In this document: positions 1-7,531 of the stretch, piece after piece | How the letters are laid out: every line of letters starts with the position of its first letter | Position numbering within the stretch: position 1 is the first letter of the stretch | DNA from: Sphaerochaeta sp. | Lineage (GTDB): Bacteria; Spirochaetota; Spirochaetia; Sphaerochaetales; Sphaerochaetaceae | DNA: 34,346 nt | Direction of reading: 5' to 3' | Assembly: GCA_028699215.1 (NCBI GenBank) | Contig: JAQVVB010000004.1 | Coordinates: 1 to 34,346 of the forward strand | The notes under the pieces: generated by a model | Database searches by the model: none | What the model was told of the DNA's origin: nothing | What the model saw: only the letters and a program-made list of their open reading frames with translations | Translations under genes and position numbers: made by a program

Positions 1-28
1 CCAATCGAACTTCGGCGATATTTTGCAT
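1..28 (-). CDS. N-terminal fragment of the gene downstream of araD, product not identifiable
   Basis: An ATG at 28-26 on the minus strand is preceded by a strong purine-rich ribosome binding site (AGGAAGGAG, 9 nt upstream of the ATG). It opens a frame reading MQNIAEVRL before the window edge. It lies 24 bp downstream of the araD-type stop on the same strand, so it should be the next gene of that sugar operon. Nine residues are too few to name a family; a sugar isomerase or kinase would fit the context, but that is only inference. Confidence 0.55.
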
Positions 29-52
29 ACACAACTCCTTCCTTACGGTATA

Positions 53-751
53 TCAGTTTCCTTGCCCATAATAGGCGTTTGATCCATGTTTTCTCAAATA
101 ATGCTTATCCAATAAGGTCTGTTGCATTGGATTGCATTCCATATTGCTGCACATCAGGGTGTGCCACCCCATCATTGCCACTTCCTCAACCACCACAGCA
201 TTGTGAACAGCATCTTCAGCATCAATTCCCCAAGCAAACGGTCCATGGCTATGTACCAGAACAGCAGGAATGGAAGAGGGATCCAAGTCTTTGAAACGTT
301 CAACGATCACCTTGCCTGTTTCCAGCTCATATTCACCTGCGATTTCCTCATCACGCATCATCCTAGTGCAAGGAATCTCCCCATAGAAATAATCCCCATG
401 AGTAGTTCCTAGAGCAGGAATGCCTCGGCCGGCTTGGGCAAAAATCGTAGCCCATCTACTATGGGTATGAACAATTCCCCCAAGAGATGGAAAACTTCTA
501 TATAGGTGCAAGTGTGTCGGAGTGTCGGAAGATGGCTTGTACCTTCCTTCAACAATCTTGCCGGTCAATAGATCCACAACAACCATATCTTCACATGTCA
601 TCGCCTCATAACCAACACCTGAGGGTTTTATCACCATCTTCTGCTCCGCCCTATCGACAGCAGAAACATTTCCCCAAGTAAACGTCACCAAATTATGTTT
701 AGGCAATTGAAGATTAGCCTCAAAGACTTGCTTTTTCAGTCCCTCCAGCAT
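53..751 (-). CDS. araD: L-ribulose-5-phosphate 4-epimerase (AraD/UlaF/SgbE family)
   Basis: This 232-residue class II aldolase-fold protein should interconvert L-ribulose 5-phosphate and D-xylulose 5-phosphate in the cytoplasm, feeding pentoses (arabinose, ascorbate or a related sugar) into the pentose phosphate pathway. Visible family features are the early GNVS phosphate-loop motif (about 27-30), KPSG (42-45), the metal-binding HTH (His95, His97), GTTHGD (115-120) and a third metal histidine in VHSHGPF (about 166-172). The C-terminal [16 protein letters not shown] is typical of AraD-type epimerases, and the length is normal. The ATG at 751 has a good AGGGAGGATG ribosome binding site. It is the first visible gene of a minus-strand operon continuing past the window start. 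The substrate (AraD, UlaF or SgbE role) cannot be decided without the neighbouring genes, so the symbol denotes the family. Confidence 0.9.
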   Translation of the reverse strand: MLEGLKKQVFEANLQLPKHNLVTFTWGNVSAVDRAEQKMVIKPSGVGYEAMTCEDMVVVDLLTGKIVEGRYKPSSDTPTHLHLYRSFPSLGGIVHTHSRWATIFAQAGRGIPALGTTHGDYFYGEIPCTRMMRDEEIAGEYELETGKVIVERFKDLDPSSIPAVLVHSHGPFAWGIDAEDAVHNAVVVEEVAMMGWHTLMCSNMECNPMQQTLLDKHYLRKHGSNAYYGQGN

Positions 752-775
752 GTATCATCCTCCCTGATTACTTTG

Positions 776-830
776 CGTTAACGTACACACGTCCAAACAA
801 GAGTGTGTTTCATCTCTTTATGATTGTCAA
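776..830 (-). promoter_or_regulatory. Candidate promoter and operator of the araD operon
   Basis: On the minus strand a perfect -35 TTGACA (830-825) is followed after 17 nt by a weak -10 CACACT (807-802). Just downstream lies the 8-bp palindrome CGTTAACG (776-783) inside TGCGTTAACGTACA. A short palindrome after the start point of a sugar operon resembles LacI-family operators, but the match is loose and no regulator gene is in view. The rest of the 752-977 gap is A/T-rich and shows nothing else. Confidence 0.35.
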
Positions 831-940
831 GATTTTTAGCAGCTTGATAAGCAAACATACACTAAAAACCACCAAGTTTTTAAAAAGCAGGAAAATATTC
901 AGATACTACAATTTTTTTATCAACTGATTATCCTTGGGCG

Positions 941-969
941 TTTACCCTTTTTGCATAACCTCTTATGAT
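941..969 (+). promoter_or_regulatory. Candidate promoter of the CLC gene, possibly giving a leaderless mRNA
   Basis: TTTACC (941-946) and TATGAT (964-969) are separated by 17 nt. Transcription would start about 7 nt after the -10, at 976-978, essentially on the ATG at 978. No Shine-Dalgarno sequence precedes that ATG, which agrees with a leaderless transcript. This rests on consensus matching only. Confidence 0.35.
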
Positions 970-977
970 ATGTAGCT

Positions 978-2300
978 ATGAACTTGTATAGAAAATTGCT
1001 CTCGGACCAGGTGCTTGTTTGGATCATTCGCTCCCTTATTCTTGGCCTTTTGATAGGACCGGTCATCACTCTGTTGACGAAAGCCGTTGGATTTGTTTCT
1101 TCGGTTAGAGAAACCGCCCCTCTGATCATACTGGCGATTCCCCTAGGGGCCTTCATCACGGCACTCCTTTACCAAAAAGTAGGCCCATATCTCAAGGAAG
1201 GTGGTTCCCAGGTCATAGATATGATAAACCAAGGAATACTCGACATCGCGCACCCTTCCAGCATCGGATACAAAAAAGACCAGAGCGATCATACTTCAAA
1301 CATTTCCACTAAAATGGCACCATTACTTTTCATAAGCACCTGCATCACCCATTTAGTAGGTGCATCGGGCGGAAAAGAAGGTGTCGGTGTTCAGATAGGC
1401 GCTTCCATCGGGAGTTATTTGAACCGATTCGAAACCTTTTTGTTCTCTTCCAAAGATATTGAATCAAACATCAAACAAGAAGGAATATGGCTCATCAGCG
1501 GAGCAGGAGCTGCATTTGGAGCGCTCTTCAATGCACCAATAGCAGGAACCTTGTTCGGCCTGCAGTTCTCAAACCCAAGGGTCAACCGGACTGATGCAAT
1601 GCTGCCTTGCCTCATCTCTTCGTTTACCGCCTGCATTGTCAGCCAAGCGTTGCATACAAGCACACTCATACCTGTACGTGCAGAAACCATTACGACCGAT
1701 ACGAAAACCCTGCTCATCCTATCATTTATTGCAGTGATTTTTGGACTTGCCAGCAGATTGTTCTGTTTCATCATCCATAAAACCAAGGAAATCCTTAATC
1801 GAATAACCTCCAATCCTTATAAAAAAGTGCTGGTTTCCAGCTCATTGCTTCTCCTTTGTTCTGTATCGATATATGCACTGACAGGGTCCTTTCAGTATAA
1901 CGGTCTATCTGTTGACTTGATCATCCAAGCAGAACTGGGAAACGTCTCTCCGTATGCACCTGTTTTCAAACTCTTACTTACAGCCCTTACCATAGGAGCG
2001 GGGTTCATGGGGGGAGAAGTCATCCCTATTTTGGTAATTGGAGCCACCTTTGGTTCCTTGTTCGCTTCCTTTCTATCCATTCCTGTTTCAACGCTTTCCA
2101 TGTTTGGGGCAATAGGCATGCTCAGTGGATCAACAAAACTTCCCATCGCCTGTTTTGTCCTCGGTCTTGAACTCTTTGGATTCGGAAACTCCCTGTCGCT
2201 CTTTCTTGTCTGCTCCATTGCATACATCGCATCAGGAAGACTGGGCATCTATGAAAAACAGATAGTTCCGGAGGTCATTGGAGAATCTTGGGATGTATGA
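978..2300 (+). CDS. CLC-family channel/antiporter, CLC-F (EriC-F) fluoride/proton exchanger type
   Basis: This 440-residue polytopic inner-membrane protein most resembles the CLC-F branch, which expels fluoride in exchange for protons. Motifs seen are MAPLLFISTCITHLVGAS followed by GGKEGVGVQIG (131-141), which keeps the gating glutamate (Glu134); the classic chloride-channel signature is GREGP. Further on are AGAAFGALFNAPIAGTLFGL, the helix-N motif GGEVIPILVIGATFGS, and the C-terminal SGRLGIYEKQ. GGEV.P..VIGAT and SG..GIY are typical of CLC-F. The chloride-selectivity GSGIP motif is absent; the equivalent loop reads KEGGSQVID (73-81), again as in the fluoride branch. There are no C-terminal CBS domains. 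No ribosome binding site is seen before this ATG, so initiation may be leaderless. Family is certain; ion selectivity is inferred from motifs. No fluoride riboswitch was found upstream. Confidence 0.88.
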   Translation: MNLYRKLLSDQVLVWIIRSLILGLLIGPVITLLTKAVGFVSSVRETAPLIILAIPLGAFITALLYQKVGPYLKEGGSQVIDMINQGILDIAHPSSIGYKKDQSDHTSNISTKMAPLLFISTCITHLVGASGGKEGVGVQIGASIGSYLNRFETFLFSSKDIESNIKQEGIWLISGAGAAFGALFNAPIAGTLFGLQFSNPRVNRTDAMLPCLISSFTACIVSQALHTSTLIPVRAETITTDTKTLLILSFIAVIFGLASRLFCFIIHKTKEILNRITSNPYKKVLVSSSLLLLCSVSIYALTGSFQYNGLSVDLIIQAELGNVSPYAPVFKLLLTALTIGAGFMGGEVIPILVIGATFGSLFASFLSIPVSTLSMFGAIGMLSGSTKLPIACFVLGLELFGFGNSLSLFLVCSIAYIASGRLGIYEKQIVPEVIGESWDV

Positions 2301-2309
2301 TATTTCCTC

Positions 2310-2339
2310 TTGACTGAAAAGGTGCACATCTTCTATTAT
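2310..2339 (+). promoter_or_regulatory. Promoter of the metal P-type ATPase gene
   Basis: TTGACT (2310-2315) and TATTAT (2334-2339) lie 18 nt apart. The -10 overlaps the left edge of a perfect palindrome (2335-2354). Two further perfect TATAAT hexamers (2349-2354, 2357-2362) lack a partner -35. Confidence 0.5.
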
Positions 2340-2366
2340 ATATGCATATATAATCATATAATGATT
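2335..2366. promoter_or_regulatory. Palindromic operator candidate in front of the metal ATPase
   Basis: Positions 2335-2354 are a perfect 20-bp palindrome with half-site ATTATATATG. It is followed and overlapped by a second dyad, AATCAT-ATA-ATGATT (2352-2366). Both lie between the -10 and the ribosome binding site, where a repressor would block transcription. ArsR/SmtB-type metal sensors bind A/T-rich dyads at such positions in front of efflux ATPase genes. No sensor gene lies in this window, so the regulator is unknown. Confidence 0.5.
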
Positions 2367-2383
2367 CATAGGAGATGATCACC

Positions 2384-4708
2384 TTGTCATATTCAAGAAC
2401 CTGGGAACTGAAAAACCTCGATTGCGCAAGCTGTGCCGGTAAAATAGAGAATACCTTGTCTCATCAAGAAGGGGTCAAAGAAGCCCGCCTCAATTTCATG
2501 ACAAAAAAACTAACGGTTGAATCAAAAACAAAACAAGATGATGAGTACTGGGAAAATCTCGAAAAAATCGCCAGAAACCAAGAACCCGGGCTTTGCATGC
2601 TTCCGCTTTCTTCCGGTACTACCAAAACATGGACGATCAAAGGCGTGGATTGTCCCACATGTGCATCAAACATTGAACGCGCCATAGCCAAATGTGAAAA
2701 CATAGACCAAGTCAACCTGGATTTTTTGCAGGGGAAACTTACCGTCACATCTTCAAAAGCAATGGATCCATCTTTCTGGAAAACCATTGTGGAAGTCGCA
2801 GAACACGCTGAAGAAGGAGTCAAGCTCATCGCTGATGAAGCATCCACGTTGGCATCTGGAACAAAACCTTCCCTATGGTTGAATACAAAGTTTTATCGCT
2901 TGGCCACTGCCATTACACTGTTTTCATTGAATTTTGCATTTTCAGGAACATATTTTTCCTTCTTATTCATTGTTTTAAGTTACTTGGTTGCAGGATATGA
3001 CATCCTGTATAAAGCAGTGCGCAACCTGATAAAAGGAAAAGTTTTCGACGAAAACTTCTTGATGAGCATTGCATCAATCGGAGCGATGGCAATTGGAGAA
3101 TTCACTGAAGGAGCAGCTGTCATGCTTTTCTACCAAGTGGGTGAATATTTCCAAGACGCGGCGGTGAACAGGAGCAAACGATCGATTGCAGAAGCCATGA
3201 ACCTGAAAAGCGACATCGCTTGTGTCGTTACAAATGAATCAATTGTGGAAATGTCTCCTCAAGATGTAGAGGTCGGTTCCATCATTCGTGTGCGTAATGG
3301 GGAAAAGATTGCTCTGGATGGAGTGGTCGTGTCAGGAAAAAGCTCTTTGGACACCAAGTCGCTTACCGGTGAAAGCCTTCCTCGCTTCATTGAAATCGAA
3401 AGTGAAGTGTTAAGCGGTTGTGTGAACCTTGGACCGGTTGTGGACATCAAGGTCACCAAACCTTTCAGCGAAAGTACGGTTCATAAGATTATGGCTTTGG
3501 TGGAAGAGGCTTCCTCCCATAAGGCTCCCAGCGAACAGTTCATCACTCAATTTGCCCGGTATTATACCCCGATAGTGGTTGTCCTCGCTGTTTTGATTGC
3601 GACCATCCCTACATTGTTTCTCGGCAGCTTCTCCACATGGTTGTATCGTGCCTTGGTTTTTTTGGTGATCAGCTGCCCCTGTGCCTTGGTGATATCGGTT
3701 CCGCTCTCCTATTTTGCGGGAATCGGCAAAAGTGCAACCTACGGCATCTTGGTGAAGGGCGGGAATTTTCTGCAATCTCTCAGTCAAGTCGATACGATGG
3801 TATTCGACAAGACCGGCACCCTGACCAAAGGAGAGTTTGTCTTATCTGCGGTGCATATGAGCAAATCCTCTCCAGTCTCTCAAGAACAGGTGACACGGTA
3901 TGCGGCGCTATTGGAAAGAAACAGCACCCATCCTATTGCCAAGGCTTTCTCCTTCATCAAGACCGACCAGGGACAGGCAACCCAGGTACAAGAGATTTCT
4001 GGTCTGGGTATCAAAGGTATCGTTGATGGACATAGCGTGATCGCCGGTAATGCTCATTTCCTATCAGAGCAGCAAATTTTGTTGAACTCTGAATTGAAAG
4101 GAGAAATGACAACAGTTCATGTATCAGTCGATGGAATCCATGCAGCTACCTTTGAAATAGAGGATGCTCTTAAGGATAATGCTGAAAAAACCCTAAAAAC
4201 GATTAGAAAACAAGGAATCCACAACCAGATCATGTTGACCGGAGACTCTGTGGAAGTAGCTTCCCGCATCACACAAAAACTTGGATTGGATGCTTTTCAG
4301 GCTCAACTGCTCCCGCAACAAAAAGTCGAGGCTTTCGAATATCTGGAACGTAAACACAAGCATATCGCGTATGTAGGCGATGGAATCAACGATGCCCCTG
4401 TCTTATCTCGTTCAGAGGTAGGAATCGCCATGGGAGCACAGGGAAGTGATGCAGCTATTGAGGCGGCAGATATCATCATCATGAATGACGATCTGAAAAC
4501 CCTTTCCTTGGAAATCGATATTGCAAAGAAGACTGACAGGATTGTCAAACAAAACATTGTTTTTGCCCTTTCCATCAAATTCGCCACCCTTTTACTAGGT
4601 TCTTTGGGGTTCGCTACCATGTGGTGGGCTGTATTTGCTGATGTGGGAGTAGCATTCCTTGCTATCTTGAACGCGTTGAGAATCCTGTTCTACCATCCAA
4701 CTCGTTGA
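2384..4708 (+). CDS. Heavy-metal translocating P1B-type ATPase, Zn/Cd/Pb class
   Basis: This inner-membrane metal efflux pump of 774 residues has two N-terminal HMA metal-binding domains with CASC (about 14-17) and CPTC (about 90-93). The membrane motif CPC lies in SCPCALVIS (about 431-433). The catalytic aspartate is in DKTGTLTKG (about Asp475), followed by the STHPIA histidine-proline motif, the TGDS hinge and GDGINDAP. The last membrane segment reads FADVGVAFLAILNALRIL; an Asp-x-Gly there with NALR is characteristic of the ZntA/CadA (Zn, Cd, Pb) subgroup rather than copper pumps. An upstream in-frame ATG at 2375 directly abuts GGAG (2371-2374) with no spacer. The TTG at 2384 sits 9 nt after it, so TTG is preferred. 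It follows the CLC gene by 83 bp and has its own promoter and operator. The exact metal is inferred. Confidence 0.92.
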   Translation: MSYSRTWELKNLDCASCAGKIENTLSHQEGVKEARLNFMTKKLTVESKTKQDDEYWENLEKIARNQEPGLCMLPLSSGTTKTWTIKGVDCPTCASNIERAIAKCENIDQVNLDFLQGKLTVTSSKAMDPSFWKTIVEVAEHAEEGVKLIADEASTLASGTKPSLWLNTKFYRLATAITLFSLNFAFSGTYFSFLFIVLSYLVAGYDILYKAVRNLIKGKVFDENFLMSIASIGAMAIGEFTEGAAVMLFYQVGEYFQDAAVNRSKRSIAEAMNLKSDIACVVTNESIVEMSPQDVEVGSIIRVRNGEKIALDGVVVSGKSSLDTKSLTGESLPRFIEIESEVLSGCVNLGPVVDIKVTKPFSESTVHKIMALVEEASSHKAPSEQFITQFARYYTPIVVVLAVLIATIPTLFLGSFSTWLYRALVFLVISCPCALVISVPLSYFAGIGKSATYGILVKGGNFLQSLSQVDTMVFDKTGTLTKGEFVLSAVHMSKSSPVSQEQVTRYAALLERNSTHPIAKAFSFIKTDQGQATQVQEISGLGIKGIVDGHSVIAGNAHFLSEQQILLNSELKGEMTTVHVSVDGIHAATFEIEDALKDNAEKTLKTIRKQGIHNQIMLTGDSVEVASRITQKLGLDAFQAQLLPQQKVEAFEYLERKHKHIAYVGDGINDAPVLSRSEVGIAMGAQGSDAAIEAADIIIMNDDLKTLSLEIDIAKKTDRIVKQNIVFALSIKFATLLLGSLGFATMWWAVFADVGVAFLAILNALRILFYHPTR

Positions 4709-4757
4709 TTATCCCCTTTTTGTATGATACATTTGCTCAGATTGGAAGGATAGCAAC

Positions 4758-6788
4758 ATGAATGAGAAACTGACGCGAAATATTGGAATAATGGCACATA
4801 TTGACGCTGGGAAAACCACGACTACGGAAAGAATTCTCTTTTACACAGGAGAGAACCATCGTATTGGAGAAGTGGACAACGGCGAAGCAACCATGGATTT
4901 CATGGAACAAGAACAAAATCGGGGCATCACTATTGCTAGTGCCGCCACAACATGTTCTTGGAAAGGACACCAGATAAACATCATTGATACTCCCGGACAT
5001 GTTGATTTCACCGCTGAGGTGGAACGCTCATTGCGTGTGCTTGATGGTGCTGTCATGGTTGTGTGTGCTGTCGGTGGTGTCGAACCCCAGACAGAGACCG
5101 TCTGGCGTCAGGCAGACACCTATCGAGTCCCTCGCATTGCCTTTGTAAACAAAATGGACCGGCTTGGTGCCAATTTTGAAGAAGCGATTGCAGAACTGAG
5201 GACTAAACTTGGGGCGAATCCCATTCCTTTGTTCATCCCGGTTGGATCAGAAAATGACTTTCAGGGCATCATCAATATCTTGACCAAGAAATTCATCACA
5301 TTCGATCGCGAAGACCAGGGAAAGACCATTGAGGAAAATGAGATTCCCGAAGCATTATCCGAGACCACCGAAACATGGTACGATCGTTTGATCGACAGTG
5401 TCTCTTCTTTCGATGATGAGATAACCGAGCTCTATTTTGACGGAAAAGAAATTCCCATTGATTTGGTGAAAAAGGCGTTGAAGAAAGCAACGATATCCAG
5501 AGAAGCGCTTCCCGTGTTCGTTGGGTCATCACTTAAGGATATTGGAGTCCAATCACTTTTAGATGGCGTGATCGACTACCTCCCCTCTCCCTCTGAGGTT
5601 CCCCCCTTGGTGGGCATCAACCAGAAAACTGAAAAGAATGTTGAAATCGTGTATGAGAAGGACAAAGCTCCTTTGGCACTCATCTTCAAGATTCAAGTCG
5701 ACCGTGAAGCCGGTCCCTTGAATTTCGTCCGCGTGTATCATGGTACCATCAAGAAAGGTACCGCAATCATGAACATCTCGAAAAAGAAACGGGAACGGGT
5801 CAATCGGATTTTGCGTATGCATGCAAACAGAAGTGAGGAACTAACGGAATTGGAAGCCGGTGACATTGGTGTCATCGTAGGTTTCAAAGAGGGAAGAACA
5901 GGCGATACCATCGGAAGTGAAGGCGCCCAGATTCTCTTGGAAGAGATGCATTTCCCTATTCCCGTCATCTCCATTGCCATTGAACCCAACACGCTCAGTG
6001 ATGGGGACAAATTGCGTGATGCACTATCACTTTTGGCTCAAGAAGACCCTACCTTCACCTATCGTGACGATGAAGAGACCGGTCAGTTGATCATCAGCGG
6101 AATGGGAGAGCTGCATCTCGATGTCTTGGTGACCCGATTGACCAAGGAGATGAAGATCCAAGCAAGAGTAGGCAAGCCTCAGGTCACATACAGAGAGTCC
6201 ATCACCCAGACCGCAAGCGGAAGTGAAACATTCACCAAGGTCCTTGCCGGCAAGGAAAACTCTGCAAGTGTGGGTCTTACCGTTCGCCCGCTTCCCTCTG
6301 GGAGTGGCACCAAGTATGTTTGCTCGGCTAAAGTAAAGGGAATGCCGGAAGTTTTCTATGAAAGCGTTAAGAGGGGCATCAACAATGCATTCAAAGGCGG
6401 CATACAGTTTGGTTACGATGTGTGTGATATGGAGGTTGAAGTCACCTCTCTTTCATACAATGAACTGACAGCTTCGGAATTTGCATATGAAGCCTGCGCA
6501 GCCATCTGTTTCGATAAGGTATCCCAAAGTGCCAATCCTGTTTTGATGGAGCCCATCATGAAAGTCACGGTGGCCGTTCCTTCCCAGTATGTCGGGGAAG
6601 CGATTTCCAGCCTTACCAGCAGAAGCGGTTTGGTAAACAGCATTGAAAGCAGACCTGCCTCAGAGTACATTCATGCCCAGGCGCCTCTTTCACAGTTGTT
6701 CGGCTATTCGACCATTCTCCGATCAGCTACTCAAGGAAGAGGGACTTTTTCCATGGAATTCGACCACTACGCTCAGAAACAGCGTTAA
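4758..6788 (+). CDS. fusA: Translation elongation factor G
   Basis: This is a ribosomal translocase GTPase of 676 residues, slightly shorter than the usual 690-700. G-domain motifs are AHIDAGKT (13-20), RGITI (55-59), DTPGHVDF (77-84) and NKMD (131-134). The rest covers domains II-V, with GMGELHLD and a full domain IV/V ending in [21 protein letters not shown]. The ribosome binding site GGAAGGA is well placed before ATG 4758. It stands outside any rpsL-rpsG-tuf cluster and is followed 743 bp later by a more divergent EF-G-like gene. Spirochaetes are known to carry two EF-G proteins that split translocation and ribosome recycling (the spdEFG pair). Which role this copy plays cannot be read from sequence alone. 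No clear terminator follows. Confidence 0.93.
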   Translation: MNEKLTRNIGIMAHIDAGKTTTTERILFYTGENHRIGEVDNGEATMDFMEQEQNRGITIASAATTCSWKGHQINIIDTPGHVDFTAEVERSLRVLDGAVMVVCAVGGVEPQTETVWRQADTYRVPRIAFVNKMDRLGANFEEAIAELRTKLGANPIPLFIPVGSENDFQGIINILTKKFITFDREDQGKTIEENEIPEALSETTETWYDRLIDSVSSFDDEITELYFDGKEIPIDLVKKALKKATISREALPVFVGSSLKDIGVQSLLDGVIDYLPSPSEVPPLVGINQKTEKNVEIVYEKDKAPLALIFKIQVDREAGPLNFVRVYHGTIKKGTAIMNISKKKRERVNRILRMHANRSEELTELEAGDIGVIVGFKEGRTGDTIGSEGAQILLEEMHFPIPVISIAIEPNTLSDGDKLRDALSLLAQEDPTFTYRDDEETGQLIISGMGELHLDVLVTRLTKEMKIQARVGKPQVTYRESITQTASGSETFTKVLAGKENSASVGLTVRPLPSGSGTKYVCSAKVKGMPEVFYESVKRGINNAFKGGIQFGYDVCDMEVEVTSLSYNELTASEFAYEACAAICFDKVSQSANPVLMEPIMKVTVAVPSQYVGEAISSLTSRSGLVNSIESRPASEYIHAQAPLSQLFGYSTILRSATQGRGTFSMEFDHYAQKQR

Positions 6789-6895
6789 ACTATGAAAACC
6801 ATGAAAAAAACAGATGCAAACTCTTGCGCAACAGCTGTTTCCGTGCCTACTATATACATATGAAGAGGTGTGAATATAAGGCTATTGGAGGACAT

Positions 6896-6909
6896 GTAAA
6901 CACGTTTAC
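6896..6909. promoter_or_regulatory. Inverted repeat, candidate operator upstream of the XRE regulator
   Basis: GTAAAC (6896-6901) and GTTTAC (6904-6909) form a perfect 6-bp inverted repeat with a 2-bp spacer, 38 bp before the XRE start codon. The size and position suit autoregulation by a dimeric helix-turn-helix protein. The motif also resembles LacI-family half-sites, so the binder is open. Confidence 0.4.
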
Positions 6910-6947
6910 TGTCAAGAAAATTGGAAATACTGAATGAGGAGTACAAC

Positions 6948-7271
6948 ATGGCTAGAACTTACAACTTGCAGGACATTTTCGCGAGGAATTTGAAAGAACG
7001 GAGAAGGAAGCTTGCTTTGACACAGGCCCAACTTGCTGAAAAAATCGGGGTCTCTACTTCCTTTGTCACCGAGATTGAAACTTCCAGAAAGGCACCTTCT
7101 TTTGCAACCATTGAAAAAATCAGTGCAGCACTGGATGTCCCCTGCTGGACCTTTTTCTGCGAGGATGGCGACAAACTGCCCAATGATGTAACCGTCATGG
7201 ACCAGTTCGCTTACAAGCTCAAACAGGATATCAGTCACCTTATTGACGTCAATGTGAGCTTGGCGAAATAA
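6948..7271 (+). CDS. Small XRE-family (Cro/C1-type) helix-turn-helix transcriptional regulator
   Basis: This 107-residue cytoplasmic DNA-binding protein has a classic HTH_3 domain at about 9-65: RNLKERRRKLALTQAQLAEK, then IGVSTSFVTEIETSRKAPSF, then ATIEKISAALDVPCWTFF. The C-terminal 40 residues show no sensor domain and may form a helix for dimerisation. The start is ATG 6948, with GAGGAG 6 nt upstream; a TTG at 6921 in the same frame has no such site. The gene sits between two EF-G genes. A strong terminator follows it and a dyad (6896-6909) precedes it, so it looks like an autonomous, self-regulated unit. Its targets are unknown. Confidence 0.85.
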   Translation: MARTYNLQDIFARNLKERRRKLALTQAQLAEKIGVSTSFVTEIETSRKAPSFATIEKISAALDVPCWTFFCEDGDKLPNDVTVMDQFAYKLKQDISHLIDVNVSLAK

Positions 7272-7306
7272 CGTAGAATCTCACCTCACACTATCATGGT
7301 ATTGTC

Positions 7307-7345
7307 AGCAGGTTTGTCTTTTTGTGAGCAAATCTGCTTTTTTTT
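7307..7345 (+). terminator. Rho-independent terminator of the XRE gene
   Basis: The 5' arm AGCAGGTTTG (7307-7316) pairs with CAAATCTGCT (7329-7338), with one G-U pair, and the stem runs into eight T residues (7338-7345). The opposite strand has no T-run, so it acts on the plus strand. It separates the XRE gene from the second EF-G gene. Confidence 0.85.
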
Positions 7346-7447
7346 ATTGTCTGGATTCCACAGTGAACCGTGTTTTTTTCTGAATCTTTTCGCTTCATAT
7401 ACGCTCGTTTTGCACAGGTTTCCAAGACCATGCAAAAAAGAATTCTT

Positions 7448-7486
7448 TTGACATATGAGATTAAGAGGCTTACCATTGCTCATATG
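7448..7486 (+). promoter_or_regulatory. Promoter of the EF-G-like gene with flanking inverted repeat
   Basis: A consensus -35 TTGACA (7448-7453) and TACCAT (7471-7476) are spaced by 17 nt. A perfect 8-bp inverted repeat, CATATGAG (7452-7459) and CTCATATG (7479-7486), brackets the core promoter: one arm overlaps the -35 and the other covers the expected start point. This arrangement would suit a repressor binding both sides of RNA polymerase. The remaining leader up to the ribosome binding site at 7521 shows nothing else. Confidence 0.55.
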
Positions 7487-7531
7487 CGTTTTAGGACACT
7501 AGGGAACACCCTGGTGATCAAAGGAGGAATT

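Noticed and set aside
900-977. Possible fluoride riboswitch before the CLC-F gene
   Set aside because: The CTGAT-like stretch at about 924 lacks the conserved partner segments of the crcB motif, and the region is too short and A/T-rich.
3637-4026. Open frame of 129 codons inside the metal ATPase gene
   Set aside because: It is a frame shadow of a well-conserved gene and its product resembles no family.
6805-6845. AAACAG/CTGTTT as a terminator after fusA
   Set aside because: The loop is about 20 nt, the stem is only 6 bp and no T-run follows.
6860-6937. A 25-codon reading frame starting at an ATG before the XRE gene
   Set aside because: There is no ribosome binding site and it overlaps the dyad and the regulator's own ribosome binding site.
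7370-7531. N-terminal extension of the EF-G-like protein
   Set aside because: It crosses a consensus promoter, and the ATG at 7532 has a perfect AAGGAGG; EF-G domain I begins right after it.
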